From MWDV01 sp002070715 (GTDB taxonomy: Bacteria; Verrucomicrobiota; Verrucomicrobiia; Limisphaerales; MWDV01): a stretch of 64,000 bases of DNA. Both the position numbers and the translations under genes were made by a program. Below, in pieces: positions 26,929 to 35,818 of the stretch; position 1 is the first letter of the stretch, and every line of letters starts with the position of its first letter. Below the pieces are notes generated by a model. It did no database searches, had not been told where the DNA came from, and saw nothing but the letters and a program-made list of their open reading frames with translations. The stretch spans positions 62,001 to 126,000 of the forward strand of contig DAONTI010000001.1 of NCBI GenBank assembly GCA_035411585.1. Reading direction: 5' to 3'.

Positions 26929-28457
26929 CGCAGAGCCAGGGTGGGGGCGGAATCGCTCCCCAACGCGGAAAGGATGGAGAACACGACCGAGTTAATGAAC
27001 CGGGTACGGTCGAAAACGATCAACACGGCCACGGTGATCATCACCACCGCACTGGTCCATTGCAGCCCGCGCGTGAGCCAGGGACGATGCACGTATTGCC
27101 AGGTCCAGTTGCCGACCGCGAGGGCGATGGCGCTCATGGGCACCGCCAACGCCAGGGAATAGGTGCCCAAGATCAGCGCGCCCCAATACCAAGTCGAGGT
27201 GCCGACAAAAATCAGCAGGGGATACAAAATCGCGCCGCCCATGCAGGTCAGACAACTCACCGACAAGCCCAGCCCGGCGCAGAAGGAGTTTAACGGCGTG
27301 ATATTTTCCGGTGTCCGCAGACTGGCCGCCGGCGCGCGAATGACTGCGGCCCGCCGGGGGGAAACCAATGCCACACCGGCCGCGAGGACTTGGCGGAACT
27401 GACGCCCCAGCCGGCCCAACCAGACGAAACATTGCGAGCCCCGCTTGAGCAGCCCCACGGATTTCAACGCGAAGAACACGAGAAAACCCGCGCCCAGCCA
27501 ATTGGCATAGCGCGTCCATTCCCCAAAGCCGGGGCCATGATTGGCATGCCCGATTTTCCCGCTGTCGGTGGAGGAAGCCACCCCGGCGTCCGTCCCGGGC
27601 GGGGTGCCGCAAAAGACTTCCTCCAGGTTGGCGGCGCTCCCGAGCTTGGCTTGCATGGCGAGCAGCTGCTGGCCCAACAGACCGACCGTCGCGCCACTGG
27701 CCATGTAAAGCACCGTGAAACCCGCCACGAAGCCGACCAAGTTGCGGATGATGCGTCCCCGCACCGCCGCCGGCATTCGCGCTCCGCGTTCCGCCAGTGC
27801 GGAGGAACTAACCACCCCGGCGATGATGCCCGAATAATAAGTGGTCAACTCGATGGCGCAGGGACTGAGAATCACCATGAGTGCGCCCACCACCCCCAGC
27901 ACCAGCATCAAGGTGCTGGCGAGCGTGCGCGCCGGGGCGGGTTCCACCACCGGCAGCTTCCATTCAAAGATGCGTTCCGGCGTCTTGCCCACTCCGTTGA
28001 CCACGAGCCGAAAATAGCCGCGTTCGGGCGCGAAGATGGCCCGTCCCTGATGATCCACCAGCGGAAAGACGACGAGATACATGTTGTGATGCTCACTCAA
28101 CACCACGGGCGTGCCGAGCGAGGGAAAGCGGTCGCCGTTGTTCGCCTCGAGTAAAATGCGTCCGCGCAAATCCAGCTCGGCAATGGTGCCCACGTGGGTG
28201 TTGATCCCCACGAGGAACGGCTGCGCCCGCCCCTGCCATTGTTTCAAATACGGTTCCAGCTTGACCCGTTGCACAAAGGCCGGCGTGGCATAGGTGACGT
28301 CAAGATACACATCGGACAGCGAGACCCGCGAGGCATCGCTCTGGCGGGCGGTGGCGGGACTGCCTGACTGCGCCTTGGGCACGATGTAGATGCCCACCGC
28401 AAAGACGGCCAGCAGCAGAGCGATGCCGGAGATCAGCAGGATCCGCGTGGCTTTCAT
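26925..28457 (-). CDS. DsbD/CcdA-like membrane protein of the nos operon
   Basis: This 510-aa protein has an N-terminal helix (about 5-27), a periplasmic domain (30-175) of unknown fold, and a polytopic part with about eight helices. The first polytopic helix contains SPCAIEL (Cys200), and the matching second half contains SCLTCMGG (Cys402, Cys405), as in the CcdA/DsbD transmembrane thiol-disulfide carriers. Its place between nosB and nosD, with 4-bp overlaps, suggests it supplies electrons to reduce copper-site cysteines. A longer open frame to 28595 adds a hydrophilic leader that overlaps nosB heavily and is rejected. Confidence 0.78.
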   Translation of the reverse strand: MKATRILLISGIALLLAVFAVGIYIVPKAQSGSPATARQSDASRVSLSDVYLDVTYATPAFVQRVKLEPYLKQWQGRAQPFLVGINTHVGTIAELDLRGRILLEANNGDRFPSLGTPVVLSEHHNMYLVVFPLVDHQGRAIFAPERGYFRLVVNGVGKTPERIFEWKLPVVEPAPARTLASTLMLVLGVVGALMVILSPCAIELTTYYSGIIAGVVSSSALAERGARMPAAVRGRIIRNLVGFVAGFTVLYMASGATVGLLGQQLLAMQAKLGSAANLEEVFCGTPPGTDAGVASSTDSGKIGHANHGPGFGEWTRYANWLGAGFLVFFALKSVGLLKRGSQCFVWLGRLGRQFRQVLAAGVALVSPRRAAVIRAPAASLRTPENITPLNSFCAGLGLSVSCLTCMGGAILYPLLIFVGTSTWYWGALILGTYSLALAVPMSAIALAVGNWTWQYVHRPWLTRGLQWTSAVVMITVAVLIVFDRTRFINSVVFSILSALGSDSAPTLALR

Positions 28458-29128
28458 GACGACGCGGCGGGCCGATTGAGCGCGTCGGGGGCGAGGGTTG
28501 CCGCAGCGACTCCCGTCGCCCCGACGCGGGCGGGTTGGGTCTGGCGGGTTACGCCCGCCGCAATGAGCAACAAGCCGATGGCGGCGCCGGCGCAATAGGC
28601 GCCCGCGCTCAGTCGGGAATGCACTTCAAACTGGGCGATTTTGCGCGAGCCAATGAACGGCGGCGTGAAATCTTTCACCCCCATCAACGCGGCTTTCGGA
28701 TCCCGTTTATGGCCAATATCGCGCATCTGATGGCGCGCTTGATAAACGGCGATCAACAGCGTGAAAGCCAGCAACACGGCAATCCCCACCCAACTGCTCC
28801 GCCGGATTCCCGCCGGGAGGAACAGAACCAGCAGGGCCGCGCCGGCCGGAACAAGGAAGACGCCTGGCAGCCAGCGAAATTGTGGCAGTGTCTCCGGCAC
28901 ATGCACGCCGATGTATTGATTCAACACGGCCAGTTCCTGGAGATCCCCCCGCATGGTGTGGGGATAGACAATGACATGGAGCGCGTCCTCGCCGCGATAT
29001 TGCGGCGCTTCCATACGCAGATGCCAGAGCGGCAGCCGGAATCCAGCCAGGAGGAGGCCCGCCGCGGCCAGCACCAAAGCCACGGCCAGCCAGCGCGGTC
29101 GGCGGGAGGAGGTGCCCGGCTTATTCAT
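28454..29128 (-). CDS. nosB: NosB-like membrane protein
   Basis: This 224-aa protein has about four helices. After the first, the segment LPLWHLRMEAPQYRG and the later LAVLNQYIGV match the small membrane protein found next to nosZ in clade II clusters (NosB). Its exact biochemical role is not established; it is required or linked to N2O reduction. ATG 29128 overlaps the nosZ stop by 8 bp and puts the hydrophobic helix near the N-terminus. A longer frame to 29173 is less likely. Confidence 0.85.
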   Translation of the reverse strand: MNKPGTSSRRPRWLAVALVLAAAGLLLAGFRLPLWHLRMEAPQYRGEDALHVIVYPHTMRGDLQELAVLNQYIGVHVPETLPQFRWLPGVFLVPAGAALLVLFLPAGIRRSSWVGIAVLLAFTLLIAVYQARHQMRDIGHKRDPKAALMGVKDFTPPFIGSRKIAQFEVHSRLSAGAYCAGAAIGLLLIAAGVTRQTQPARVGATGVAAATLAPDALNRPAASS

Positions 29129-30956
29129 ACGCCGAAGCCGGGGGTTGAATGGTGGTGCTGGGCAATTTCTCATCCCGGCTCAACGGATCGGGGTGATCGT
29201 TCAGCGCTTCCCCCGCCGCCTTGACCAGCATGCGTCCGCGCATCTCCAGATGCAGCGCGGAGCAGAACCAGGTACAGTAATACCAATAAGTGCCGGGCGC
29301 GCCGGCGTGGAACGTAGCTTCGGCTGTCTGGCCCGGGTCCACGGCGATATTGATGCCGTGGTTCGGAATGGCCACGCCGTGGGTCATATCGCGCACGGTT
29401 TCCACGTTCGTCAGGCGCAGGCGCACTTCATCACCCTCATGCACTTCAAACTGTTCCGGCGTGAATTTCGACCGGATGCAGGTCATATAGACCTCCACCT
29501 TGTTGCCGTTGCGCACCACCTTTTCCTCGCCCAACTTGACGGCGTCGGGCGTGAGTTCGTGCGTCTGCACCACGAGATCCTCCAGCACCTCGCGATGGAT
29601 GAACACGGCATCGTGGGGTTCGGGTGGTGAGGGGAAAGCCGCGATCACCCGCATTTTTTCTCCAGAGATATCAACCAACTCCTGTGATTCCGGCATGGCC
29701 GGTCCGACCGGGAGAAACAACCCTTTGCTGAGCTTGTTCAAGGAAAGCAGCCAGTCGCCGCTGGGATGGCTGGTATCCGCGCCCGCCGCCTTCGTGTGGC
29801 CCACATTGTAATGCACGTCTACCCGGTCCACGATGTAATCCGGCTCGCCCTTGATCGCCTTGGCGATGTTCCACTTCACGATTTGCGAATCCACAAAGAG
29901 CGACGTGTAAGCGTTGCCGCGGTCGTCGAAGGTCGTGTGCAGCGGGCCCAAACCAACTTCGGGTTCGGCCAGCACCTTGAGGGTGTGGGCGTCAATGATG
30001 GTGACGGTGGGGGAGAGTTTGCCGCTGGCCAGCACGTATTTGCCGTCGGGGGTGACGTTGCAACCGTGCGGATTTTTCGGCACCGGCACCCGGGTGAGCA
30101 CGCCGGGGACTTTTTCGGATTCGATGACCGGCACGCCGCCGATCCGCGTGAATTTGCCCTCGGCCACGGCTTGTTCGGCGAGCGGCACGTTGACTGCGCC
30201 GATGGCATCCCGGTCGAATTCAATCATCCCTTCCGAGGTGACCGCGTTCTCGGTGTTATACATGGTCATGAAAACAAACTGCCCATCCTTGCCCGAGCTG
30301 GCGATGTCCGCGTTGCCGACGAAGCTGACTTGAAACTTGGTTTCCAACGTCATAGCGTCCAAGAAGGCCACGACCGAACGGTATTTTTCCGCATCGGTGG
30401 AATGACCGGCCGCGTCCTGTTCCAGCTCTCCGTTGGCGAAGATATATTTGCACGTCGGCAGATACGCCGTGAGCCCGTGCGTCCCCTGCATGTTGGGAAT
30501 GACCTTGATCTCGGCAGTTTCAAAGGTGCGCAGATCAATCCGGGCGACCCGGGCGTTCGCCTTGTCGTTGATCCACAACCAACGTCCGTCATACCGACCA
30601 TCGGTCTGGCTGAGCACGGGATGATGGGTGTCCCCCCACATCGGTCCGGTGGCAGCGAGGCGGCGGTAGGTTTCCGAGCCGGGGTTGTTGGCATAACCGA
30701 GCGCGGCGCGCGGCTCAAAAATGGGCACTTCTTTGATGAACCGGCACGAAGGGATGCCATAGACAAAAACGCTGCCGCTTTGGCCGCCGCTTAAAATGGC
30801 GTAATAATCGTCCAGCTTGCCCGGCGGCACATAGACCTGCTGGGCGGCGGAAGCGTTCTGCGCCGCCGATCGTTGCTGACGGGGGCTGGAGCCGGAATTG
30901 CAACCGGTCAGCACGGCGATGACGGTGCTGAGGAGAATTGAAATCAGGGGTTTCAT
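29121..30956 (-). CDS. nosZ: Clade II nitrous oxide reductase NosZ
   Basis: This 611-aa enzyme reduces N2O to N2. The N-terminus is a Sec-type lipoprotein signal (LTGC, Cys19), not the Tat leader of clade I. The seven-bladed propeller holds the CuZ histidines: H111-H112 (DTHHP), H160, H297 (NPHGCN), H340, H387 (HYNVGH) and H448 (EPHDA). The C-terminal cupredoxin holds the CuA ligands H526, C561, W563, C565, H569 and M572. The position after C565 is Ser, where many NosZ proteins have His; this residue is not a ligand. The longer frame to 31061 would run into the upstream gene and lacks a signal peptide. Confidence 0.97.
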   Translation of the reverse strand: MKPLISILLSTVIAVLTGCNSGSSPRQQRSAAQNASAAQQVYVPPGKLDDYYAILSGGQSGSVFVYGIPSCRFIKEVPIFEPRAALGYANNPGSETYRRLAATGPMWGDTHHPVLSQTDGRYDGRWLWINDKANARVARIDLRTFETAEIKVIPNMQGTHGLTAYLPTCKYIFANGELEQDAAGHSTDAEKYRSVVAFLDAMTLETKFQVSFVGNADIASSGKDGQFVFMTMYNTENAVTSEGMIEFDRDAIGAVNVPLAEQAVAEGKFTRIGGVPVIESEKVPGVLTRVPVPKNPHGCNVTPDGKYVLASGKLSPTVTIIDAHTLKVLAEPEVGLGPLHTTFDDRGNAYTSLFVDSQIVKWNIAKAIKGEPDYIVDRVDVHYNVGHTKAAGADTSHPSGDWLLSLNKLSKGLFLPVGPAMPESQELVDISGEKMRVIAAFPSPPEPHDAVFIHREVLEDLVVQTHELTPDAVKLGEEKVVRNGNKVEVYMTCIRSKFTPEQFEVHEGDEVRLRLTNVETVRDMTHGVAIPNHGINIAVDPGQTAEATFHAGAPGTYWYYCTWFCSALHLEMRGRMLVKAAGEALNDHPDPLSRDEKLPSTTIQPPASAYE

Positions 30957-30976
30957 GAGTTGGTGCAAAAATTGGG

Positions 30977-32227
30977 TTAATCGAGTGCGGAGGATTTCGC
31001 CGGGTTGGCTTCCACAATGAAGGTGCCAGTCATTAACGGGTGCAGCTTTTCGGTGGAGCATTGGGTGGCGCAGTAGAACGTGAACTTGCCGGCGCGGTCG
31101 GCGCGGAATTTCACTGTCTTGGGCGCGCCCACCATCGCGCCGTTGATGAAGGCGACTTCGTCGTATCCGCTGACCGCGAAGCCGTGTCCCGCGCCCAATC
31201 CGTTGTCGGTCGGTTCGAAGGTGACTTCCACGATCTGCCCTTTGCGCACCCGGATGACGTCCGGCTCATACTTCCAGGCGCGCTCGATGAGTTTGATGCG
31301 CACGTCCGGTTCGCCCAACGATTCCCGGGCGAGGAAATTTTGTGAAGCCCGGGCAATCGGCGCGGGCGGCGCGGGGCGCACCAGGGTCTCCACGTAATAG
31401 GCGACTTTCCAGGCGTCCTCCACGGGAATCGAGCCATAGAACCCGACCATCGGTGTGCCGTTGAATCCGGTCAGGATGGTGCGCACAATTTCCTTGGTGG
31501 CATAACCGGACTTGAAATTGCCCGGGCGGGTGAAATCGCGCGGTTTGATTTTCATATGGGCATCGTCCACCAATCCCACGATGGACGGACCGTTGCCCTC
31601 GCCGGTTTCGCCGTGGCAACTGGCGCATGCCAAGGACGTGTAAAGGGCTTTCCCCTGCGCCACTGTGGCCTCGGTGCGCGCCGGCGCGGTGCCCAGGTCC
31701 ACCGTGACGGGGGCGGCGTCCGTTTCCGCAAAGCGGGGCGAGAAAGTTTTGATGTATTCCACCACCGCCCAACAATCCTCCGGACTGAGCATGTGGCGCC
31801 AGGGCGGCATGGCCGTGCCCGCCAACCCCAGGGAGACGGCCCGAAACAAATCTACGTCGGTCGGCAAACTGCCGGTCGGCGTCGAACGCAGCCGGTAGTT
31901 GGCTTGCACGAAATCACGCGGGCGCGGCACCAGGAATGCGGCCGCATCCGCCTTGGCATCGCCGTGTTCTCCGTGGCAGGCGACGCAATTCAACTCATAG
32001 ACCGTCTTGCCTCGCGCCAGAAATTCCGGATTCACCTCGGGCTTGGGCGGCACGGGATAATCAGAGAACGTCGGCGAGGCGGACGTGGCGGCGGGCCCGG
32101 ACGCCGAGGCGCGCGGAGCGTCTCCGGCCACGCCTTCGGAGGAACGCGCCGCAGGACGATCACAACCGCCCGTCAACAGCGCCAGCATCGCAATCAATGG
32201 GGCGCACGGTATAAAAATGGCTCTCAT
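30977..32227 (-). CDS. Dihaem cytochrome c-cupredoxin fusion, likely electron donor to NosZ
   Basis: This 416-aa lipoprotein (LTGGC, Cys22) has two class I cytochrome c domains: CVACH at 81-85 with likely ligand M140, and CASCH at 201-205 with likely ligand M260. The C-terminal cupredoxin domain (about 305-412) has H348 and a C386-X3-C390-X5-H396-X2-M399 cluster. This is CuA-like but has X5 instead of the X3 usual between the second Cys and His. It is the first gene of the nos operon, 20 bp before nosZ. Electron transfer from the quinol/cytochrome pool to NosZ is the probable role. Confidence 0.87.
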   Translation of the reverse strand: MRAIFIPCAPLIAMLALLTGGCDRPAARSSEGVAGDAPRASASGPAATSASPTFSDYPVPPKPEVNPEFLARGKTVYELNCVACHGEHGDAKADAAAFLVPRPRDFVQANYRLRSTPTGSLPTDVDLFRAVSLGLAGTAMPPWRHMLSPEDCWAVVEYIKTFSPRFAETDAAPVTVDLGTAPARTEATVAQGKALYTSLACASCHGETGEGNGPSIVGLVDDAHMKIKPRDFTRPGNFKSGYATKEIVRTILTGFNGTPMVGFYGSIPVEDAWKVAYYVETLVRPAPPAPIARASQNFLARESLGEPDVRIKLIERAWKYEPDVIRVRKGQIVEVTFEPTDNGLGAGHGFAVSGYDEVAFINGAMVGAPKTVKFRADRAGKFTFYCATQCSTEKLHPLMTGTFIVEANPAKSSALD

Positions 32228-32593
32228 GTTTCAGAATAATGGCCGGTTACAAATAGCATTGATTTGACTAAAATCAAAAAAATCCAAGTTGCCGGCAGTC
32301 ACGGAAAACTTTTCCCCCGTTCAAAACTCACGCGGATCTGGAGCGTCCCGGCGCCAACCTTGTTTCCACAAGCGGTCTCGGGCAGCGGAGGATTTTCGGC
32401 TCATTAAAAATCCACTGGCGAGGGAGAGAACCGTGCGCGGCTTGGGTAATTGGAAGCCCCCCGGAAGAGGGAATGGGGTCTATCGAAGCAGTTTTCTTCA
32501 AGTAGCGACCTGCCGGTGGAAGTCCGATATTTGCACGTACTTACCACACACGACGCCAACCGGCTTTTCCGCCGCTGGCCACAATCAACGGAT
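32228..32593. other. Regulatory region of the nos operon
   Basis: This 366-bp gap between the nos operon and rsmE (both on the minus strand) has no credible gene. It holds the operator-like dyad at 32259-32277 and a possible -10 box CATTAT at 32236-32241 on the minus strand. The remaining 300 bp show nothing recognisable. Confidence 0.6.
32259..32277 (-). promoter_or_regulatory. Perfect dyad upstream of nos operon, FNR/CRP-like
   Basis: TTGATTT and AAATCAA are perfect inverted arms around 5 bp. A nested reading, TTGAC-N4-ATCAA (32264-32277 on the plus strand), matches the FNR consensus TTGAT-N4-ATCAA at 9 of 10 positions. Its centre is about 43 bp upstream of the first start codon. A -10-like CATTAT follows at the right distance for a class II FNR promoter, which would leave almost no leader. 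Confidence 0.6.
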
Positions 32594-33379
32594 TTATGGC
32601 GAATGTGGAAACTGCAATTCGTAACTCAGGACGGACAAGCAATAAATGGCTGCCGTGTCGCTGCGCAACACTTGGGGGCCGAGGGTGATTCGGCGTGCGC
32701 CGGATTGTTCGATCGCCTCCATTTCCGCCGGGGTAAAATCGCCTTCCGGGCCGACAAAGATGCCAATGGATTGCGGCGGGCGCTCGTGGACACGACGGTA
32801 TTCCGCCAAAATCTGACGGGGATGACGGCGTTCGCCGTGCAGCGCTCCCACCAAGCGCAGGTCGCAGGAGTCGTTCCGCGAAAGCAAAGTGGCCAGCGGC
32901 ATCGGCGCCTCGATGGCCGGCAGCCAGGCGGAACCGCATTGCTTGATCGAATCAATGGCGATCCAACGCCACTTGTCGAGTTTATGCGCGGCGGCGGTTG
33001 CCTCCGGTTGACTGACCACCCGTTCGGTTAAGAGCGGCACAATACGGCTGGCGCCCAGTTCGGTCGCTTTCTGGACAATGAATTCAAAGGCCTTGGTCTT
33101 GGGAAGCGCCTGAAGCAGCGTCAGCCGATGGGGCAGGGGAGGGCGGGCGTGTTTGTGCCGGACGGTCAGGAGGACCTGTCCGCGCGTTGCTTCGCTGACC
33201 TCGCATTCGTATTCATGGCCCGCGCCATCCAAAACGGTGGCTGCATCGCCCCGTTGCAACCGCAAGACGCGCAGGCCGTGATGCGCTTCGCGTTCGGTCA
33301 GGGTCAGCACGCGACCCGTGCAGGCTTCCGGAGGCAGATAAAAACGAGGCAAGGTTCCAGCCGGGTGGAAGGTTTTCAA
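32594..33379 (-). CDS. rsmE: 16S rRNA (uracil-1498-N3)-methyltransferase RsmE
   Basis: This 261-aa protein has an N-terminal PUA-like domain starting PRFYLPPEA and a C-terminal SPOUT knot. VGPEGDFTPAE and LGPQVLRSDTAA are the SAM-binding loops of RsmE. It methylates U1498 of 16S rRNA. The start overlaps the stop of the upstream HAD gene by 4 bp, so the two are coupled. Confidence 0.93.
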   Translation of the reverse strand: MKTFHPAGTLPRFYLPPEACTGRVLTLTEREAHHGLRVLRLQRGDAATVLDGAGHEYECEVSEATRGQVLLTVRHKHARPPLPHRLTLLQALPKTKAFEFIVQKATELGASRIVPLLTERVVSQPEATAAAHKLDKWRWIAIDSIKQCGSAWLPAIEAPMPLATLLSRNDSCDLRLVGALHGERRHPRQILAEYRRVHERPPQSIGIFVGPEGDFTPAEMEAIEQSGARRITLGPQVLRSDTAAIYCLSVLSYELQFPHSP

Positions 33380-33951
33380 ACCGGTTGCCGCAGTAATTCG
33401 CGCACGTCCACCGCTTCCATGCCGGCGGCCCGGATGGCTTCGAGGCCCAGGTCCGTGTCTTCATAGGCGCGGCATCGGTGGGGCGGCACTTGAAGGCGCC
33501 GGGCGGCTTCCAAGAAAATATCGGGCGCCGGTTTCTGGCGCGCCACGTCCTCATGCGTCACCACGGCGGCAAACAACTGCCGGATCCCCAGATGGGTAAG
33601 CACTTGTTCAATAACCCGCCGGGAGCCGCCCGAAGCCACCGCCATCGGCACCCGGCCGGCGTGAGCGCGGGCAATGTCCACAACCACGCGGATGGGCTCG
33701 ACCTCGGGAATGAGCGGCAAATAGCCCGCCTCCTTCTCCCGGGCAATGGCCAGCGGGTCCAGCGTCAGCCCTTGTTCCGCGCCCAGGATTTTGACGATGT
33801 CCCGGGTGGGCACGCCGCCGAACGCGTAAAACCGTTGTTCAGGCAGATCGAACCCATGTTTGCGCGCGAGCGTCTGCCAGACGCGCCAATGCAACGGCAT
33901 GGTGTCGGCCAAGGTGCCGTCGCAATCGAAAATCAAACCTTGTGGCATCAT
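33376..33951 (-). CDS. HAD superfamily phosphatase, beta-phosphoglucomutase-like
   Basis: This 191-aa protein has motif I DCDGT (D9, D11), a short helical cap, motif II in ASGGSRR, the Lys in ARQKPAPDIF, and motif IV YEDTDLGLEA. These mark the beta-phosphoglucomutase/phosphatase subfamily. The substrate is unknown; sugar phosphates are usual. It is cytoplasmic and coupled to rsmE. At 191 aa it is slightly shorter than typical members (about 215). Confidence 0.88.
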   Translation of the reverse strand: MMPQGLIFDCDGTLADTMPLHWRVWQTLARKHGFDLPEQRFYAFGGVPTRDIVKILGAEQGLTLDPLAIAREKEAGYLPLIPEVEPIRVVVDIARAHAGRVPMAVASGGSRRVIEQVLTHLGIRQLFAAVVTHEDVARQKPAPDIFLEAARRLQVPPHRCRAYEDTDLGLEAIRAAGMEAVDVRELLRQPV

Positions 33952-34060
33952 ACTTATTCTCCCGGGCCCATGCTCAGCGTCCGTGGCGCCGCGCCTGCCC
34001 GGATCCGTTCAACAAACGGCGTTTCGGATTTCATCGTTGCCCAGCTCATGCGGCGCGTTG

Positions 34061-35149
34061 TCATGTGTGTTCCGAGGTCAACGCCGCCAGGCGCTCGGTC
34101 AAGTCGTGTTGCATCAGCGGCTCGATGATGTCGTCCAACTCGCCTTCCATGACGACCGGCAGGTTGTAGAGTGTGAGTTCGATGCGGTGATCGGTGACCC
34201 GGTTTTGCGGAAAATTGTAGGTGCGGATTCGTTCGTTGCGTTCGCCCGTGCCCACCTGCGCCTTGCGTTGGGCGGCGTATTTGGCGGTCTCCTCGGCCAC
34301 GCGGGCGTCCAACAGACGCGAGCGAAGCACTTTCAAGGCTTTGGCTTTGTTCTTCTGCTGGGAACGTTCGTCGGCGCATCGCACAATCAACCCGGTCGGT
34401 TTGTAAAGAATTTGCACCGCCGAATCGGTGGTGTTCACGCCTTGGCCGCCCGGACCTGAGGCGCGGCAGACGGTGATTTCCAAGTCTTCCGGCTTGATCT
34501 CCACGTCCACCTCCTCAGCCTCGGGCAGCACGGCCACCGTGCAAGTGCTGGTGTGGATGCGTCCCTGCGCCTCCGTGGCGGGCACGCGCTGCACCCGGTG
34601 TACTCCGCTTTCGTACTTCAACCGTTTGTACACGTTCTGTCCGGTGATCTGGAAAATGATTTCCTTGAACCCGCCCAGATCGGAGGGGTTGGAATCCAGA
34701 CTTTCAACCTTCCACCCGCAGGCATCGGCATAGCGCGTGTACATGCGAAATAGATCGGCGGCAAACAACGCGGATTCCTGCCCGCCCGCGCCGGCCCGGA
34801 TTTCCACGATGGTGTTCCGTGAATCCGCCGGGTCGGGCGGCACCAGCCCGAATTGAACCGCTTGAGCCAGCCGTTTTTCCTCCTGCTCAAGCCGCGTCAC
34901 TTCCTCCTGCGCCAGTTGTCCCAGCTCGGAATCGGGAGATTCCGCGGCCAGCAACGCGCGATTATCCGCGAGGTCGGCGACGGTTTTAAGATAACGCTCG
35001 CCGGTTGCCGCCAGTTCCTTCAAGCGCGCGTACTCGCGGCCGAGTTCCTGGGCGCGCTGGGGATTATCAAACGCCGCCGGATCGCTCAGCGCCGCTTCGA
35101 TTTCGGCGTAGCGCTGACGAATCTCCTCAATGTGCGGGCGCAAATCCAT
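34061..35149 (-). CDS. prfA: Peptide chain release factor 1
   Basis: This 362-aa protein has the expected length of RF1. It carries PAT (190-192), the tripeptide that reads UAA/UAG, and GGQ (234-236) in GPGGQGVN, which triggers hydrolysis of peptidyl-tRNA. An N-terminal coiled-coil domain precedes them. The reading frame stays open upstream to 35506, but the family N-terminus MDLRPHIEEI begins at 35149. It lies downstream of rpmE, as in many bacteria, though a terminator separates the two. Confidence 0.97.
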   Translation of the reverse strand: MDLRPHIEEIRQRYAEIEAALSDPAAFDNPQRAQELGREYARLKELAATGERYLKTVADLADNRALLAAESPDSELGQLAQEEVTRLEQEEKRLAQAVQFGLVPPDPADSRNTIVEIRAGAGGQESALFAADLFRMYTRYADACGWKVESLDSNPSDLGGFKEIIFQITGQNVYKRLKYESGVHRVQRVPATEAQGRIHTSTCTVAVLPEAEEVDVEIKPEDLEITVCRASGPGGQGVNTTDSAVQILYKPTGLIVRCADERSQQKNKAKALKVLRSRLLDARVAEETAKYAAQRKAQVGTGERNERIRTYNFPQNRVTDHRIELTLYNLPVVMEGELDDIIEPLMQHDLTERLAALTSEHT

Positions 35150-35246
35150 GCCGGAGGGGTGGGGCGGGCCGGTCACGCGCGATGCCGGCAATCCGGGCGG
35201 ACAACAGACACGCGGACATGAGGCATAAGCAATTCCGAGGGGGGCG

Positions 35247-35289
35247 AAAAAAGAGACCGCCCGCACGCGGAGTGAACGCAAGCGGGCGG
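35247..35289 (-). terminator. Rho-independent terminator after rpmE
   Basis: On the minus strand CCGCCCGC and GCGGGCGG form a perfect 8-bp stem (arms 35257-35264 and 35282-35289), followed by TCTCTTTTTT. prfA, 98 bp further on, therefore probably has its own promoter or relies on read-through. Confidence 0.85.
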
Positions 35290-35304
35290 AAAAGACGGCA
35301 ACAG

Positions 35305-35550
35305 CTACTTCCGCTTCTTCTTGAACGCGGCGGCGGCGGCCTGGGCGGCCTGGGTCTTGGCCAAGCGTTGCTGGAACTTGTCCACGCGACCAGCAGTGTC
35401 CACAAATTTCTGCTGACCGGTGTAGAAGGGATGGCACACGTTGCAAATCCCCACAATAATCACCGGCCGGGTGGAGCGGGTCTTGATCACGTTGCCGCAC
35501 GCGCACCGGATTTCCGCATCCACATATTTCGGATGAATGTTTGCTTTCAT
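35305..35550 (-). CDS. rpmE: 50S ribosomal protein L31
   Basis: This 81-aa protein begins MKANIHPKYVDAEIRCACG and contains two Cys pairs (CAC and CNVC) of the zinc-binding form of L31, then HPFYTG. The C-terminus ends in an Ala/Gln-rich stretch and a basic KKKRK tail, slightly longer than usual. The start at 35550 matches the family N-terminus; the longer frame to 35691 is rejected. Confidence 0.96.
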   Translation of the reverse strand: MKANIHPKYVDAEIRCACGNVIKTRSTRPVIIVGICNVCHPFYTGQQKFVDTAGRVDKFQQRLAKTQAAQAAAAAFKKKRK

Positions 35551-35562
35551 AAAAGAGCGATC

Positions 35563-35590
35563 AAGGTAGCAACGTCCGCCGCCTTGACAA
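35563..35590 (-). promoter_or_regulatory. Candidate rpmE promoter with very short leader
   Basis: On the minus strand TTGTCA (35585-35590, 5/6 to consensus) is followed after 16 bp by TACCTT (35563-35568, 3/6). Transcription would start about 5 bp before the rpmE ATG. The -10 match is weak. Confidence 0.35.
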
Positions 35591-35818
35591 GCCGAATTTA
35601 TTGACAGAAACAGTTGAACCGTTGCGGCCGGATGCGGCCTTGGTTGCCGGGTGGGGTGAACCTTAAATCGGTCCGGCGCAAGCGCGCGCATACGTCAATC
35701 CACCTTGCCTGCTACCTGTCAACGTTCCGGCCGACGCTTCGATGCTCCGACGACACCGCCCGATTGCCCATAAACTTTCGCCGAAAACCCAAGACAAAGA
35801 CACACAAATGCAACGATA

